A stretch of DNA of 64,000 bases from Staphylococcus sp. MI 10-1553 (GTDB lineage Bacteria; Bacillota; Bacilli; Staphylococcales; Staphylococcaceae): assembly GCF_010365305.1 (NCBI RefSeq), contig NZ_CP048279.1:1550001-1614000 (forward strand), read 5' to 3'. Below, piece by piece: positions 1 through 8,831 of the stretch. Below the pieces are notes generated by a model. The model was not told the DNA's origin. It saw only the letters and a program-made list of their open reading frames with translations, and searched no databases. Within the stretch, counting starts at the first letter, position 1. Each line of letters starts with the position of its first letter. The position numbers and the translations under genes are program-made.

Positions 1-441
1 ACGTACGGGCCACGTATTCACGGCATTAAAGATAAGAAAATATTAGATGAAATTGTTGAAAAATCACTTAAAGGCGCAGCGATTTGGGATGAATTAAAAG
101 ACCGTCTGAACCAAAATGCATATAGCCTTTCTGGTGGTCAACAGCAACGTGTATGTATTGCGCGTTGTTTAGCAATTGAGCCTGATGTCATTTTAATGGA
201 CGAACCGACATCAGCGCTTGACCCTATTTCGACGTTAAAAGTGGAAGAACTGATTCAAGATTTAAAGAAAGATTATTCTATTATTATTGTCACGCATAAT
301 ATGCAACAAGCGGCACGTGTTTCTGACAAAACGGCCTTTTTCTTAAATGGTTACGTGAATGAATATGATGACACGGATAAGATTTTCTCAAACCCTTCTG
401 ATAAGCAAACAGAAGATTATATTTCAGGACGTTTTGGTTAA
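1..441 (+). CDS. pstB: Phosphate ABC transporter ATP-binding protein PstB (3' part)
   Basis: The open frame enters from the left window edge and gives the last 146 residues of PstB, the ATPase that powers the high-affinity PstSCAB phosphate importer at the inner face of the membrane. Visible are the ABC signature LSGGQQQR, the Walker B segment VILMDEP, the D-loop (SALDP) and the H-loop VTHNM. The N-terminal Walker A lies outside the window. phoU follows after one base, as in pst operons of other Firmicutes. Identity is firm; only the true start is unseen. Confidence 0.95.
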   Translation, partial: TYGPRIHGIKDKKILDEIVEKSLKGAAIWDELKDRLNQNAYSLSGGQQQRVCIARCLAIEPDVILMDEPTSALDPISTLKVEELIQDLKKDYSIIIVTHNMQQAARVSDKTAFFLNGYVNEYDDTDKIFSNPSDKQTEDYISGRFG

Positions 442-442
442 T

Positions 443-1093
443 ATGACAGTCATTAGAAAGCGTTATGAAGGTCAACTCAATGATTTGCTAAAAGATTTAC
501 GTGTTTTGGGGTTGCACACGTACAGTATGGTTCAGAAATCCGTAAAAGTCTTATCAGATGAAGATATTACACATGCGCGACAAATTGTGAAAAGCGATAG
601 AAAAATCAATCAAATGGAATATGATATTAACGAAAAAGTCGTGATGCTAATTACACGACAACAACCGATTGCGAAAGATTTAAGAATGATGATTGCAACA
701 CTTAAAATCGCTTCCGAATTTGAACGTATAGGGGATAATGCCGCAAATATCGCTAAAATTAGAACACGTGCACAGATTACCGATCACTATATTATAACAC
801 GGCTTGAAACAATGGGCGCCTTGGCGTTGTTGATGCTTCAAGATTTATATGATGCTACTAAAAACGATGATTTAGATCTTGTTAAAGAAATTATAGAACG
901 AGATATTGACATTGATGATTTATATAAGCAGATTATTAATACGAGTTACTTAATAGATAATGATCCGTTTGTCGCTGGTCAGGCGCATCTTGTTGCACGA
1001 TATCTAGAGCGCATTGGTGATCACGTCGTCAATATCGCTGAACATTTGTATTATTTTATTACCGGTGATCGCTATGAATCTTATACGAATTAA
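443..1093 (+). CDS. phoU: Phosphate signalling/transport regulator PhoU
   Basis: Encodes 216 residues, the usual PhoU length, made of two repeated three-helix bundles. The family's metal-binding signature appears twice, as EFERIGDNAANIA near residue 92 and YLERIGDHVVNIAEH near residue 192. PhoU couples Pst transporter activity to PhoR/PhoP signalling and limits phosphate uptake. I start it at the ATG at 443, one base after the pstB stop. A longer in-frame ATG at 359 lies inside pstB and would add an unrelated N-terminus. It is the last gene of the pst operon. Confidence 0.94.
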   Translation: MTVIRKRYEGQLNDLLKDLRVLGLHTYSMVQKSVKVLSDEDITHARQIVKSDRKINQMEYDINEKVVMLITRQQPIAKDLRMMIATLKIASEFERIGDNAANIAKIRTRAQITDHYIITRLETMGALALLMLQDLYDATKNDDLDLVKEIIERDIDIDDLYKQIINTSYLIDNDPFVAGQAHLVARYLERIGDHVVNIAEHLYYFITGDRYESYTN

Positions 1094-1116
1094 CGCTTCC
1101 CAATTTTCATTTAAAA

Positions 1117-1125
1117 TGGTATGAT
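1117..1125 (+). promoter_or_regulatory. Putative extended -10 promoter for rpmG
   Basis: TGGTATGAT is an extended -10 (TGn plus TATGAT) about 40 bases before the rpmG start. No good -35 hexamer is seen. It lies just after phoU, so rpmG need not depend on pst transcription. Confidence 0.4.
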
Positions 1126-1164
1126 AATAAGGTCGTATTTTAATGATAGATGAGGAGGGTTAAT

Positions 1165-1314
1165 ATGCGCGTAAACGTTACTTTAGCATGTACAGATTGT
1201 GGAGATCGTAACTACATCACTACTAAAAACAAACGTACTAATCCTGAACGTATTGAAATGAAAAAATTCTGTGCACGTGAAAACAAACAAACATTACACC
1301 GAGAAACAAAATAA
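1165..1314 (+). CDS. rpmG: 50S ribosomal protein L33
   Basis: This 49-residue protein starts [20 protein letters not shown] and ends HRETK, the typical bacterial L33 pattern; it binds 23S rRNA near the E site. It has one CxxC pair (CTDC) and a single further Cys (FCAREN), the arrangement commonly seen in Bacillales L33. The start has a strong site GAGGAGGGT seven or so bases upstream. The gene is short and stands alone between phoU and a terminator. Bacillales often carry several rpmG paralogues, so which paralogue this is cannot be told from the window. Confidence 0.95.
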   Translation: MRVNVTLACTDCGDRNYITTKNKRTNPERIEMKKFCARENKQTLHRETK

Positions 1315-1328
1315 TTGTTTCAATCTTG

Positions 1329-1358
1329 GGCTAGGACATTGTGTTCTAGCCATTTTTT
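1329..1358 (+). terminator. Rho-independent terminator after rpmG
   Basis: GGCTAG pairs with CTAGCC, extended by ACA/TGT around a three-base loop, and is followed by a run of six T. It sits 15 bases after the rpmG stop. Confidence 0.85.
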
Positions 1359-1462
1359 ATACCTATTTTTCAAAAAACTGTACGTAAATTCGAGACGATC
1401 TTTCCATGACACAACGTCCAATGCACGATATAATAGGTTGAGATGTGAGGAGTGAAGATGAA

Positions 1463-2002
1463 ATGACTAAAAAGGCATTACGCCAAACTACATTACAAAA
1501 AATGAAAATGCTTCAAACCGAACAAAAGAAAACAGCAGATCGTTGGTTATTTGAACAACTCATTCAACATCCTAAATATCAACAGGCAAAGCAACTCGGC
1601 CTAGTATTGTCAATGGCACATGAAGTTACGACTGATCCCATTATTCGGCATGCAATAAACGAAGGCAAAACCGTTTATGTGCCTACAACAGATTATGAAA
1701 AGAAAGCAATGGTGTTCCAACAGTTCACAACATTTGATCAGTTAGCAACAGATGACAAGGGGATTCGCTATATTCAAGCTGATAGTCCGGTGCAAAACGA
1801 ATTAGATTTAGTCATTGTACCTGGTGTTGTATTCAATAAAGACGGATATCGGATTGGTTATGGTGGCGGTTATTTTGATCGATATCTGTCAGAATATGAG
1901 CCTACCAATTTAAGTCTCATTTATGATATACAACTCAACGAAATAGTGGACATTGAACCTCATGACTATCCTGTGTCAGAACTCATTATTGCAAAGACAT
2001 AA
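1463..2002 (+). CDS. 5-formyltetrahydrofolate cyclo-ligase
   Basis: Encodes 179 residues of the 5-FTHF cyclo-ligase family, which converts 5-formyl-THF to 5,10-methenyl-THF with ATP hydrolysis in the cytoplasm. The C-terminal substrate/ATP loop is clear: VPGVVFNKDGYRIGYGGGYF near residues 120-140. The start at 1463 is chosen because AGGAG lies ten bases upstream; an in-frame ATG at 1445 lacks a site. The enzyme returns the stored folate form to the one-carbon pool. It is followed after 18 bases by the rhomboid gene and probably starts this operon. Confidence 0.93.
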   Translation: MTKKALRQTTLQKMKMLQTEQKKTADRWLFEQLIQHPKYQQAKQLGLVLSMAHEVTTDPIIRHAINEGKTVYVPTTDYEKKAMVFQQFTTFDQLATDDKGIRYIQADSPVQNELDLVIVPGVVFNKDGYRIGYGGGYFDRYLSEYEPTNLSLIYDIQLNEIVDIEPHDYPVSELIIAKT

Positions 2003-2020
2003 AAAGACTGGAGGTAACAT

Positions 2021-3460
2021 ATGTTTGAAGAAAAACACTTATGGCAAACAAGTTTTCTATGGATGCGATACTTAAACTATGACTGCGTTCATTACGAAAA
2101 AGATAAAAATGAAGTCTGGCTTGCACATAAAAAAAGGCAACATGTTGTTATTTTTAAGCAAGGGGCATTCACTACTCAAGAACTCGATTTCGATAAAGAT
2201 CGTATTGTAGAACATCAACAACAAATTGCTGTGTTCTTAGGGTATGATATTAAACGCTATGATGTCTATGTGTTAACAGATAAACCATTTAACACGGTGA
2301 ACTTTAACGTACATGAACCGCTTCAAGTGCAATTCCATAGTATTCATAATGTAAAAACACTTCGCAATATGACAACGCATCCCATCATCAAAAGAAAATT
2401 AGGTCAAAAAGACTCAAAATCATTAAAAGAGTACCAAAAACGTGTCCTTAATCAAAATATCGTTGAAAAAGCAATGTATCGTTTTACGCCGATTACATAT
2501 GCAGTCGTTGCAATCAATGTTTTAATTTGGATGATTGTCACTTGGTTTACACCACATCATACAGATTATGAAATTATAAATTTAGGTGCACTTGCTCATT
2601 TTAATGTCGTTCATGGGGAATGGTACCGACTCATTACATCAATGTTTTTACATATTGAATTTCAACATTTATTATTAAATATGTTGTCACTCTTTATCTT
2701 CGGCAAACTCCTTGAAGCATTTATCGGTCCTTTGAAAATGTTAGGGATTTATTTATTATCAGGCATTATCGGCAACCTGATTTCTCTTGCTTTTATTACA
2801 ACGAGTTTTTCATTAGGTGCGAGTGGCGCGATTTTCGGTTTAATGGGTGCTTTAGTTGCGCTCATGATAATAAGTCGTCGCTTTGATCAAAAAGTGATCT
2901 TACAAATGGTGATAGCTGTTGTTGTCATGGCGAGCTTAACACTTCTGATTCAAAACGTGAATGTCGTTGCACATTTAGGTGGGCTGCTTGGCGGTGTACT
3001 TGTCGTTTATTTAGGTTATTATTTCAATCAAAAACGTCTTTATTTTTATATTTTACTCGGTATTTCAATCGTCACATTGATACTGATTTGCATTAAAATC
3101 TTTATGACATCCGATACGAATATTTATAATCAAATTATTCAACAAGAAATGCATGATGGGCAATATACCGAAGCCAAAGATATGATTAAACAAACTTATC
3201 AAAATGGATATGCAGATGATGTGACTTATTACTTATCAGGTATTATTATTGCTACACAGGATTCTAAAGCTGAAGCAATGGCTGAATGGGAGCGAGGTCT
3301 TAAATATTTTCCCAACTCTCCAACGTTAAATTATCATATGGCCATTGCGAATCGCTCATTAGGAGACGATAAACAAGCCAAATCTTATATCCAGAAGGCC
3401 ATTAAAGCAAGCCCGAAAAATCAAGATTATCAGAATTTGAAAAAAGAACTGGATGATTAA
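2021..3460 (+). CDS. Rhomboid family intramembrane serine protease with TPR tail (GluP/YqgP type)
   Basis: A 479-residue membrane protein. Residues 1-165 form a soluble N-terminal domain. The rhomboid core follows with several hydrophobic segments (about 165-370), the HIEFQHLLLNM motif, the catalytic serine in LGASGAIFG and the catalytic histidine in NVVAHLGGLLGG. The C-terminal 110 residues look like tetratricopeptide helices (for example YHMAIANRSLGDDKQAKSYI). This matches B. subtilis YqgP/GluP, which cleaves membrane proteins such as a magnesium transporter with FtsH help. The start has the strong site TGGAGG. The yqgQ and glcK neighbours are the same as in Bacillus. Confidence 0.93.
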   Translation: MFEEKHLWQTSFLWMRYLNYDCVHYEKDKNEVWLAHKKRQHVVIFKQGAFTTQELDFDKDRIVEHQQQIAVFLGYDIKRYDVYVLTDKPFNTVNFNVHEPLQVQFHSIHNVKTLRNMTTHPIIKRKLGQKDSKSLKEYQKRVLNQNIVEKAMYRFTPITYAVVAINVLIWMIVTWFTPHHTDYEIINLGALAHFNVVHGEWYRLITSMFLHIEFQHLLLNMLSLFIFGKLLEAFIGPLKMLGIYLLSGIIGNLISLAFITTSFSLGASGAIFGLMGALVALMIISRRFDQKVILQMVIAVVVMASLTLLIQNVNVVAHLGGLLGGVLVVYLGYYFNQKRLYFYILLGISIVTLILICIKIFMTSDTNIYNQIIQQEMHDGQYTEAKDMIKQTYQNGYADDVTYYLSGIIIATQDSKAEAMAEWERGLKYFPNSPTLNYHMAIANRSLGDDKQAKSYIQKAIKASPKNQDYQNLKKELDD

Positions 3461-3665
3461 TATGCAAACACAATTGAATACGTTTTATGATGTACTCCAA
3501 CTATTAAAAAAATTTGGCTTTATTATTTATTTCGATAACAAAGGTGATATGCTAGAAATGATTGAACAAGAAATTCAAACATTATATCGCCATGAATTAA
3601 TCACTAGAGACGAATTTGTCCAATCTAAATTATTAATTAATCAAAGAAGGATGAATAAAGAATGA
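3453..3665 (+). CDS. YqgQ family small protein (DUF910)
   Basis: Seventy residues, matching the Firmicute YqgQ family: [17 protein letters not shown] then [16 protein letters not shown], a three-helix bundle of unknown function. It overlaps the end of the rhomboid gene by eight bases, and its stop overlaps the glucokinase start (ATGA), so it is translationally coupled in the operon. The start could equally be the ATG at 3462; neither has a strong ribosome binding site. The conserved order rhomboid-yqgQ-glcK supports the call. No catalytic motif is seen. Confidence 0.85.
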   Translation: MINMQTQLNTFYDVLQLLKKFGFIIYFDNKGDMLEMIEQEIQTLYRHELITRDEFVQSKLLINQRRMNKE

Positions 3666-4648
3666 GCAAACATTTAATTTTAGCTGCAGATATTGGTGGC
3701 ACGACATGTAAATTAGGTATTTTCGATAAATCATTAACACAATTATCTAAATGGTCTATAGAGACTGATATCTCAGATCCAACAGGTGAAGTATTACTTA
3801 AACAAATTTATGATGCGTTTGTGCACGAGATGGAACGCAACCACTATGATATGAATGAAGTGGTTGGTATGGGTATTGGTGTCCCAGGTCCTGTTAAATT
3901 TGAATCTGGTGTTGTCAATGGTGCCGTTAACTTAAATTGGCCACAACCCGTTAACGTTTCAGAAATTATGCAACAATTCGTGTCATTTCCAGTGTATGTA
4001 GACAACGATGCAAACGTGGCCGCACTCGGTGAAAAACATAATGGTGCTGGTAAAGATGCGGATGACGTCGTTGCAATTACGCTAGGGACTGGCTTAGGCG
4101 GTGGTATTATCGCTAATGGTGAAATTGTTCACGGTCATAACGGCTCAGGTGCTGAACTTGGACATTTTCGTGTCGACCACGATCAACGTTTCAAATGTAA
4201 TTGTGGTAAATCAGGGTGTATTGAAACAGTTGCTTCTGCGACAGGTGTCATGAATTTAGTTCATTTCTACTATCCGAAGCTCACTTTCAAATCTTCAATT
4301 TTACCGCTGATCAAAGAACATAAAGTAACAGCTAAAGCAGTATTCGATGCGGCAAAAGCAGGTGATCAATTCTGTATTTTCATCACAGAACGTGTCGCGC
4401 AATACGTCGCATATCTTGCCAGCATTATCAGTGTAACAACAAACCCTAAATACATTATTTTAGGTGGTGGTATGTCTGATGCAGGCGACATATTAATTGA
4501 GAATATTAAAACAGAATATTTCCACCTTGCTTTCACACCATCACAACAAGGGACTGAAATTGTACGTGCTGAATTAGGGAACGATGCAGGTATCGTGGGG
4601 GCAGCAGGGCTCATTAAAACATATATCATTGAAAAGGAGCGTATTTAA
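3662..4648 (+). CDS. glcK: Glucokinase (ROK family)
   Basis: Encodes 328 residues of the ROK kinase family, phosphorylating free cytoplasmic glucose to glucose-6-phosphate with ATP. Visible are the phosphate loop [14 protein letters not shown] at the N-terminus, [11 protein letters not shown] near residue 115, [10 protein letters not shown], and the ROK zinc motif [10 protein letters not shown] near residue 180. AAGGATG precedes the ATG, which overlaps the yqgQ stop. The product would feed glycolysis and the zwf/gnd pentose-phosphate enzymes encoded 35 kb away. Confidence 0.95.
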   Translation: MSKHLILAADIGGTTCKLGIFDKSLTQLSKWSIETDISDPTGEVLLKQIYDAFVHEMERNHYDMNEVVGMGIGVPGPVKFESGVVNGAVNLNWPQPVNVSEIMQQFVSFPVYVDNDANVAALGEKHNGAGKDADDVVAITLGTGLGGGIIANGEIVHGHNGSGAELGHFRVDHDQRFKCNCGKSGCIETVASATGVMNLVHFYYPKLTFKSSILPLIKEHKVTAKAVFDAAKAGDQFCIFITERVAQYVAYLASIISVTTNPKYIILGGGMSDAGDILIENIKTEYFHLAFTPSQQGTEIVRAELGNDAGIVGAAGLIKTYIIEKERI

Positions 4649-4960
4649 ATGGCGATTGTTGATGTAGTAGTAATTCCCGTTGGCACAGAAGGACCAAGTG
4701 TCAGCCAATACATTGCAGAAATTCAAACAAAATTAGAAGAATATAAGCAAGAAGGTAAAATCGACTATCAACTTACACCAATGAATACATTAATTGAAGG
4801 GGACTTAGCCGATTTATTTGAAGTCATCCAAGCTATTCATGAATTACCGTTCAATAAAGGGCTCGATCGTGTATGTACAAACATTCGTATAGACGACCGT
4901 CGTGATAAACAACGTAAAATGAACGATAAATTAGATTCTGTCAAAAAACATTTGAAATAA
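4649..4960 (+). CDS. MTH1187-type thiamine-binding family protein (YqgV-like, DUF77)
   Basis: A 103-residue protein of the MTH1187/YqgV family, which has a ferredoxin-like fold. It begins immediately after the glcK stop; the site AAAAGGAGCG lies inside the glcK end. The family hallmark is AIVDVVVIPVGTEGPSVSQY with YQLTPMNTLIEG. Members bind thiamine or related small molecules in some structures; the physiological role is not settled. It is part of the rhomboid-glcK-MBL operon, as in Bacillus (yqgPQ-glcK-yqgV-yqgX). Confidence 0.85.
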   Translation: MAIVDVVVIPVGTEGPSVSQYIAEIQTKLEEYKQEGKIDYQLTPMNTLIEGDLADLFEVIQAIHELPFNKGLDRVCTNIRIDDRRDKQRKMNDKLDSVKKHLK

Positions 4961-4972
4961 TGAGGGTGTCAC

Positions 4973-5602
4973 ATGAATATTTCTAATCTTACTTTAGGAT
5001 TTGTTAGCACTAACACTTACTTTGTGGAAAATGATACAGAGATGATTTTGATTGACCCAGCTGGTGAAATTGATAAAATTGATGACAAAATTAAACAGTC
5101 TGGGAAGCAACTGATTGCTATTTTGTTAACACATGCCCATTTTGATCATATCGCTGCATTAGACGATGTGCTCAAACGATATGATGTACCTGTTTATATG
5201 CATCCGGAAGAGTTTTCATTTTTAACGGATCCACAAAAAAATGGTTCGGCGAAATTTACAGATTACGGTCTTCCTATTATTACTAGCCAAGCAGAAGCTC
5301 AAGAACTTGATGAAGGTGCACATCAAATTGGTCAGTTTAACATTCAAACATTGCATACACCAGGACATTCACCTGGCAGTTTGACTTATGTGTTTGATGA
5401 ATTTGCCGTAGTAGGCGACACGTTATTTAATAATGGGATTGGTCGAACAGATTTATATCAAGGGGACTATGAAACATTAGTCGACTCTATTAAAGATAAA
5501 TTATTTAGTTTAGACGAACAGTTACCATTATATCCGGGTCACGGGCCTTCTACAACAGTTGAAGATGAATATATGAATCCGTTTTTAGATGGTCAAAGTT
5601 AA
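4973..5602 (+). CDS. MBL-fold metallo-hydrolase (YqgX-like, glyoxalase II type)
   Basis: Encodes 209 residues with a complete metallo-beta-lactamase fold metal site: THAHFDH near residue 53, HTPGHSPGS, GDTLFNNGIGRTD, and the terminal YPGHGPST. This is the YqgX group of glyoxalase-II-like hydrolases, cytoplasmic and probably acting on a thiol-ester; in bacillithiol-using organisms related enzymes act on bacillithiol adducts, but the substrate here is not shown. It has site GAGGGTG and is the last gene before a strong terminator. Confidence 0.88.
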   Translation: MNISNLTLGFVSTNTYFVENDTEMILIDPAGEIDKIDDKIKQSGKQLIAILLTHAHFDHIAALDDVLKRYDVPVYMHPEEFSFLTDPQKNGSAKFTDYGLPIITSQAEAQELDEGAHQIGQFNIQTLHTPGHSPGSLTYVFDEFAVVGDTLFNNGIGRTDLYQGDYETLVDSIKDKLFSLDEQLPLYPGHGPSTTVEDEYMNPFLDGQS

Positions 5603-5604
5603 AT

Positions 5605-5654
5605 AAAAGAGCAGAAGAAAATGTCAATGAAAACTTTTCTTCTGCTCTTTTTAT
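5605..5654 (+). terminator. Strong Rho-independent terminator
   Basis: A 17-base perfect stem (AAAAGAGCAGAAGAAAA with its complement), 14-base loop and T-rich 3' arm end the rhomboid-glcK-yqgX operon and separate it from comG. It could act in both directions. Confidence 0.9.
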
Positions 5655-5724
5655 ATGCAAAACGGTCGTTTCAGAATAGCACAAAAATTTAATGACTTTT
5701 TTAGTGGAGCAACAAGTAATTTCT

Positions 5725-5756
5725 TCACCTCCTGCGTGTATGTATGCAAGAGGTGA
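5725..5756 (+). promoter_or_regulatory. Hairpin that would mask the comGA ribosome binding site
   Basis: TCACCTC (5725-5731) pairs with GAGGTGA (5750-5756), continued across a C/A mismatch by TGC/GCA and a ten-base loop. The 3' arm is the Shine-Dalgarno of comGA, whose ATG is at 5762. When folded the site is blocked, so comG translation could be controlled. The pairing is seen; the regulatory role is inferred. Confidence 0.55.
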
Positions 5757-5761
5757 TTTTT

Positions 5762-6736
5762 ATGCAACTACTATTAGATCATGTAATACAATTTGCACTT
5801 CAAAATGAGGCATCAGACATTCATTTCATCCCTTCACAATCACAAGTCGAAGTTAAACTCAGAGTCAAAGATCAACTTGTATTATATGACACATTAAATC
5901 TAGAAACATATCAAAAATTGTTAACTTTGTTGAAATATCAAGCCGGATTAGATATTTCAACACGCCACAAAGCACAAAGTGGGCGCTACATTTATGAACA
6001 TAAAGAGTTATTTTACTTAAGAGTGTCCACGTTACCTATAAACTTAGGTACTGAAAGTTGTGTCATTCGTATCACACCCCAATATTTTCAATATGCGAAA
6101 GCTCACAGTGTCTTAGATATTAAATCCAATATGGAGAAAAAGCAAGGTTTAATTCTGTTTAGTGGTCCAACAGGTGCAGGAAAAAGCACATTAATGTATC
6201 AAATGGTCGTCTATGCTAAACAAAAATTAAACCTTAATATCATCACTATAGAAGATCCCGTGGAGCAGCTTGTAAACGGGATTACACAAATTTCAGTTAA
6301 CGAAAAAGCAGATATTACGTATGGTTCATCGTTAAAAGCAATCCTTCGTTGTGATCCGGATGTCATCTTAATTGGAGAGATTCGTGACAGTCATATTGCA
6401 AGGGATGTTATTCAAGCGAGTTTAAGCGGTCATTTAGTATTGTCGACGATACACGCCAATGATTGCCAAGGGGTACTCCTGAGACTGATTGAAATGGGAC
6501 TCTCACAGCAAGATCTATCTCAATCTATTAACCTCATCATCAATCAAAGACTCATTACAACAAAAAATGAACAGCGACAGCTCGTCTATGAAACGATGGA
6601 TCAACAAGAGATTCACTACTTTTTGAACAATAATTTTCAACTACCAACTGCTTTCACAAGCCTTTCTGATAAGCTTCAACTTCTGAATAAAGAAGGTGTC
6701 ATAGATGAAAAGATTTTACGAAAGTATACGATTTAA
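5762..6736 (+). CDS. comGA: Competence pseudopilus assembly ATPase ComGA
   Basis: A 324-residue GspE/PilT-type secretion ATPase that powers assembly of the competence pseudopilus for DNA uptake; it acts at the cytoplasmic membrane face. Seen are Walker A SGPTGAGKST near residue 140, an Asp box TIEDPVEQ, Walker B VILIGEIRD and the His box LSTIHAND. The GspE four-cysteine zinc motif is absent, as expected for ComGA. The start at 5762 has AGAGGTGA six bases upstream; an upstream in-frame ATG at 5744 lies inside the hairpin loop. It is the first gene of the comG operon and overlaps comGB by 32 bases. Confidence 0.94.
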   Translation: MQLLLDHVIQFALQNEASDIHFIPSQSQVEVKLRVKDQLVLYDTLNLETYQKLLTLLKYQAGLDISTRHKAQSGRYIYEHKELFYLRVSTLPINLGTESCVIRITPQYFQYAKAHSVLDIKSNMEKKQGLILFSGPTGAGKSTLMYQMVVYAKQKLNLNIITIEDPVEQLVNGITQISVNEKADITYGSSLKAILRCDPDVILIGEIRDSHIARDVIQASLSGHLVLSTIHANDCQGVLLRLIEMGLSQQDLSQSINLIINQRLITTKNEQRQLVYETMDQQEIHYFLNNNFQLPTAFTSLSDKLQLLNKEGVIDEKILRKYTI

Positions 6737-7772
6737 ACGCACGTTAAAACAACTTAATGTGCAGCACTTACTCATTATGGAACGCCTCTATCAATTATTA
6801 TTACATGGTTTTACTTTTGCTGAAGCGATGCTGTTTATATATGAACAACTCAATATACGACATCCTACATTTGAAAATCAACTCATCGAAAAATTAAAAG
6901 GAGGTGCAAACTGTTACGACATTTTCCGGATGTTTGGTTATCCTGAAACAATCTTGATGCAGCTTTATTTTGCTGAACGGTACGGCTCACTACCCGAAAC
7001 GTTAAAATTGTGTCATCAATTTTATACTAAAAACCGCAAACTTAAAAAACAACTGATTAAAACCATCCAATATCCAATCGCACTCATTTTAATCTTTCTC
7101 GCCCTGATTGTGACTTTGAACCAAACGGTCATGCAACAATTTGACCAAATGTATGAAACGATGCAATTGAATCAATCATCATTGCAATATATTGTTAAGA
7201 TGTTCATTCAAAACTTTCCAGCAATCTTTTTAATCATATTGTTTGTGATTGTTGCATCTTATTATATTGCCAAATTACGTTTAAAACATCTCCCAATCGA
7301 ACGCCAAGTTCATTTTTTAACCCACCTTCCTATATTCAAAAGATATTATAAACTCTTTACGACTTACCACATGACGAACCAATTTGTATTATTTTTTAGA
7401 AACGGTATTACATTAAATAATATTGTTATGATTTATTTGAACCAAGAGGCAAATTTATTTTTACAATATGTCGGACAAACATTGAAATCACATCTTCAGC
7501 GAGGTGAATCTTTTTCCCACATATTACTTCAATTGGACTGTTTTGAACCTCAATTTATAAACTATATCAAACAAGGTGAAAAACGAGATAAATTGGATAT
7601 TGAGTTAGAAGTATATAGCACTTTCTTGTTAGACCATATAGAAGCATTTATTCACCAGCATATTAAATGGATCCAACCCATCATGTTCGCATTTATTGGC
7701 ATTTTAGTGTTATCTGTCTATTTGATTATGATGTTACCCGTTTTTGAAATGATGCAAGCTATTAAAGAATAG
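6705..7772 (+). CDS. comGB: Competence pseudopilus membrane protein ComGB
   Basis: Encodes 355 residues of the GspF/PilC platform family, the polytopic inner-membrane component on which the pseudopilus is assembled. Three main hydrophobic segments are seen near residues 125-145, 170-195 and 325-345, with the GspF pattern GGANCYDIF and the repeat-like RGESFSHILLQL. AAGGTG precedes the ATG, which lies inside the end of comGA, so the two are coupled. comGC begins 12 bases downstream. Confidence 0.92.
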   Translation: MKRFYESIRFKRTLKQLNVQHLLIMERLYQLLLHGFTFAEAMLFIYEQLNIRHPTFENQLIEKLKGGANCYDIFRMFGYPETILMQLYFAERYGSLPETLKLCHQFYTKNRKLKKQLIKTIQYPIALILIFLALIVTLNQTVMQQFDQMYETMQLNQSSLQYIVKMFIQNFPAIFLIILFVIVASYYIAKLRLKHLPIERQVHFLTHLPIFKRYYKLFTTYHMTNQFVLFFRNGITLNNIVMIYLNQEANLFLQYVGQTLKSHLQRGESFSHILLQLDCFEPQFINYIKQGEKRDKLDIELEVYSTFLLDHIEAFIHQHIKWIQPIMFAFIGILVLSVYLIMMLPVFEMMQAIKE

Positions 7773-7784
7773 GAGTGATTGATA

Positions 7785-8108
7785 ATGATTCAACAACTTA
7801 AATCAAAATTCAACCAAAAGAAAGGTTTTACATTAATTGAAATGCTACTTGTTCTGTTAATTATTAGTGTGTTATTGATTCTCATTATCCCTAATATCGC
7901 TAAACAGTCAGATCATATTCAAAAAACAGGCTGTGCCGCACAATTAAAAATGGTCGATAGTCAAATTGAAGCCTATGCTTTAAAGTTTAACCATAAACCA
8001 AATACAATTGATGACTTAGTTCGTGAAGGCTACATTAAAGAAAGTCAAAAAACATGCAAATCAGGAGAAGATATCACAATAAGAGATGGCGAAGCAGTTG
8101 CGTCATGA
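7785..8108 (+). CDS. comGC: Major competence pseudopilin ComGC
   Basis: A 107-residue class III-signal prepilin. The leader ends KKG before FTLIEMLLVLLIISVLLIL, the ComC-type peptidase cleavage site with Glu+5 and the hydrophobic pilin helix. Two cysteines (GCAAQL and KTCKSG) could form the stabilising disulfide known for ComGC. AGGAGTGAT lies seven bases before the ATG at 7785; a TTG at 7779 is in frame but too close to that site. The reading frame overlaps comGD by 23 bases. Confidence 0.94.
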   Translation: MIQQLKSKFNQKKGFTLIEMLLVLLIISVLLILIIPNIAKQSDHIQKTGCAAQLKMVDSQIEAYALKFNHKPNTIDDLVREGYIKESQKTCKSGEDITIRDGEAVAS

Positions 8109-8529
8109 TGGTTTTACACTCATTGAGATGCTGTTAGTACTTACCATTATCTCGGTCTTTATTTCGATAACCATGGCGCATCCTCAATTCAACTTACTTC
8201 AAAATACGACAGATTATGAGATCAAAAAACTGACCAGTGAGATTGACTACTATCAAGCGTATGCCATTAAGAGTCACGCGCCTGTCATGTTACTCTTTCG
8301 GCCAAACAGAAATGATATTAAAGTCGAGACAATTAACCCTCATCGTGTGACAACAATTCCACTTGCACCGCTTCAATTAAAAATGACTTCAAACCTTCAT
8401 ACACTCATTTTTGACAAAGACGGGAAAGCAAATCAATTTGGCACATTACGATTTGAACATCAGCAACGTGCCTTTTCTCTCATTTTCCACATTGAACAAG
8501 GGAGGTACCGCATATCTTATCAACAATAA
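8086..8529 (+). CDS. comGD: Minor competence pseudopilin ComGD
   Basis: Encodes 147 residues with a short leader and prepilin motif HDGFTLIEMLLVLTIISVF. The rest resembles GspH-like minor pseudopilins with beta-rich C-terminal region. It overlaps the 3' end of comGC, typical of the tightly packed comG operon. The chosen ATG at 8086 has no strong ribosome binding site, so expression probably relies on coupling to comGC. The function is priming or stabilising the transformation pseudopilus. Confidence 0.9.
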   Translation: MAKQLRHDGFTLIEMLLVLTIISVFISITMAHPQFNLLQNTTDYEIKKLTSEIDYYQAYAIKSHAPVMLLFRPNRNDIKVETINPHRVTTIPLAPLQLKMTSNLHTLIFDKDGKANQFGTLRFEHQQRAFSLIFHIEQGRYRISYQQ

Positions 8530-8831
8530 AAAAGTTAAAAGCAACATCAGGCTTTGTTTTTATAGAAAGTCTCTTTGCGATGTTTCTCCTTAGTATCATG
8601 ATCTTTCAACTTATTCCTATGACCCACCAAATGGTCAAAACATATCATGAAGCGGTGGAAGATTTAACGTTAAAACGTACATTGTTTGAAGTTATTCAAC
8701 ATCAAATTCCAGAAAAGAAGTTGACGGTGTCTCATTATGAAATTATTCCGACAGCACATCAATTGTGTATACAAAATCATCAAACAGAACAAAAATATTG
8801 CTATCGAAAAGCAGGGCTTCACGCTCATTGA
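8514..8831 (+). CDS. comGE: Minor competence pseudopilin ComGE with a non-canonical start
   Basis: The frame between comGD and comGF gives about 100 residues beginning with a degenerate prepilin motif, SGFVFIESLFAMFLLSIMIF, in the position of comGE. No ATG, GTG or TTG lies before this motif; the first in-frame ATG (8580) would remove it. A strong site GGGAGG (8500-8505) points to an ATC codon at 8514 with eight-base spacing; an ATA at 8526 forms an ATAA overlap with the comGD stop. Either could start translation; the coordinate given is a best guess. A sequencing or mutational change of an ATG is also possible. Confidence 0.7.
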   Translation: MLSTIKKLKATSGFVFIESLFAMFLLSIMIFQLIPMTHQMVKTYHEAVEDLTLKRTLFEVIQHQIPEKKLTVSHYEIIPTAHQLCIQNHQTEQKYCYRKAGLHAH

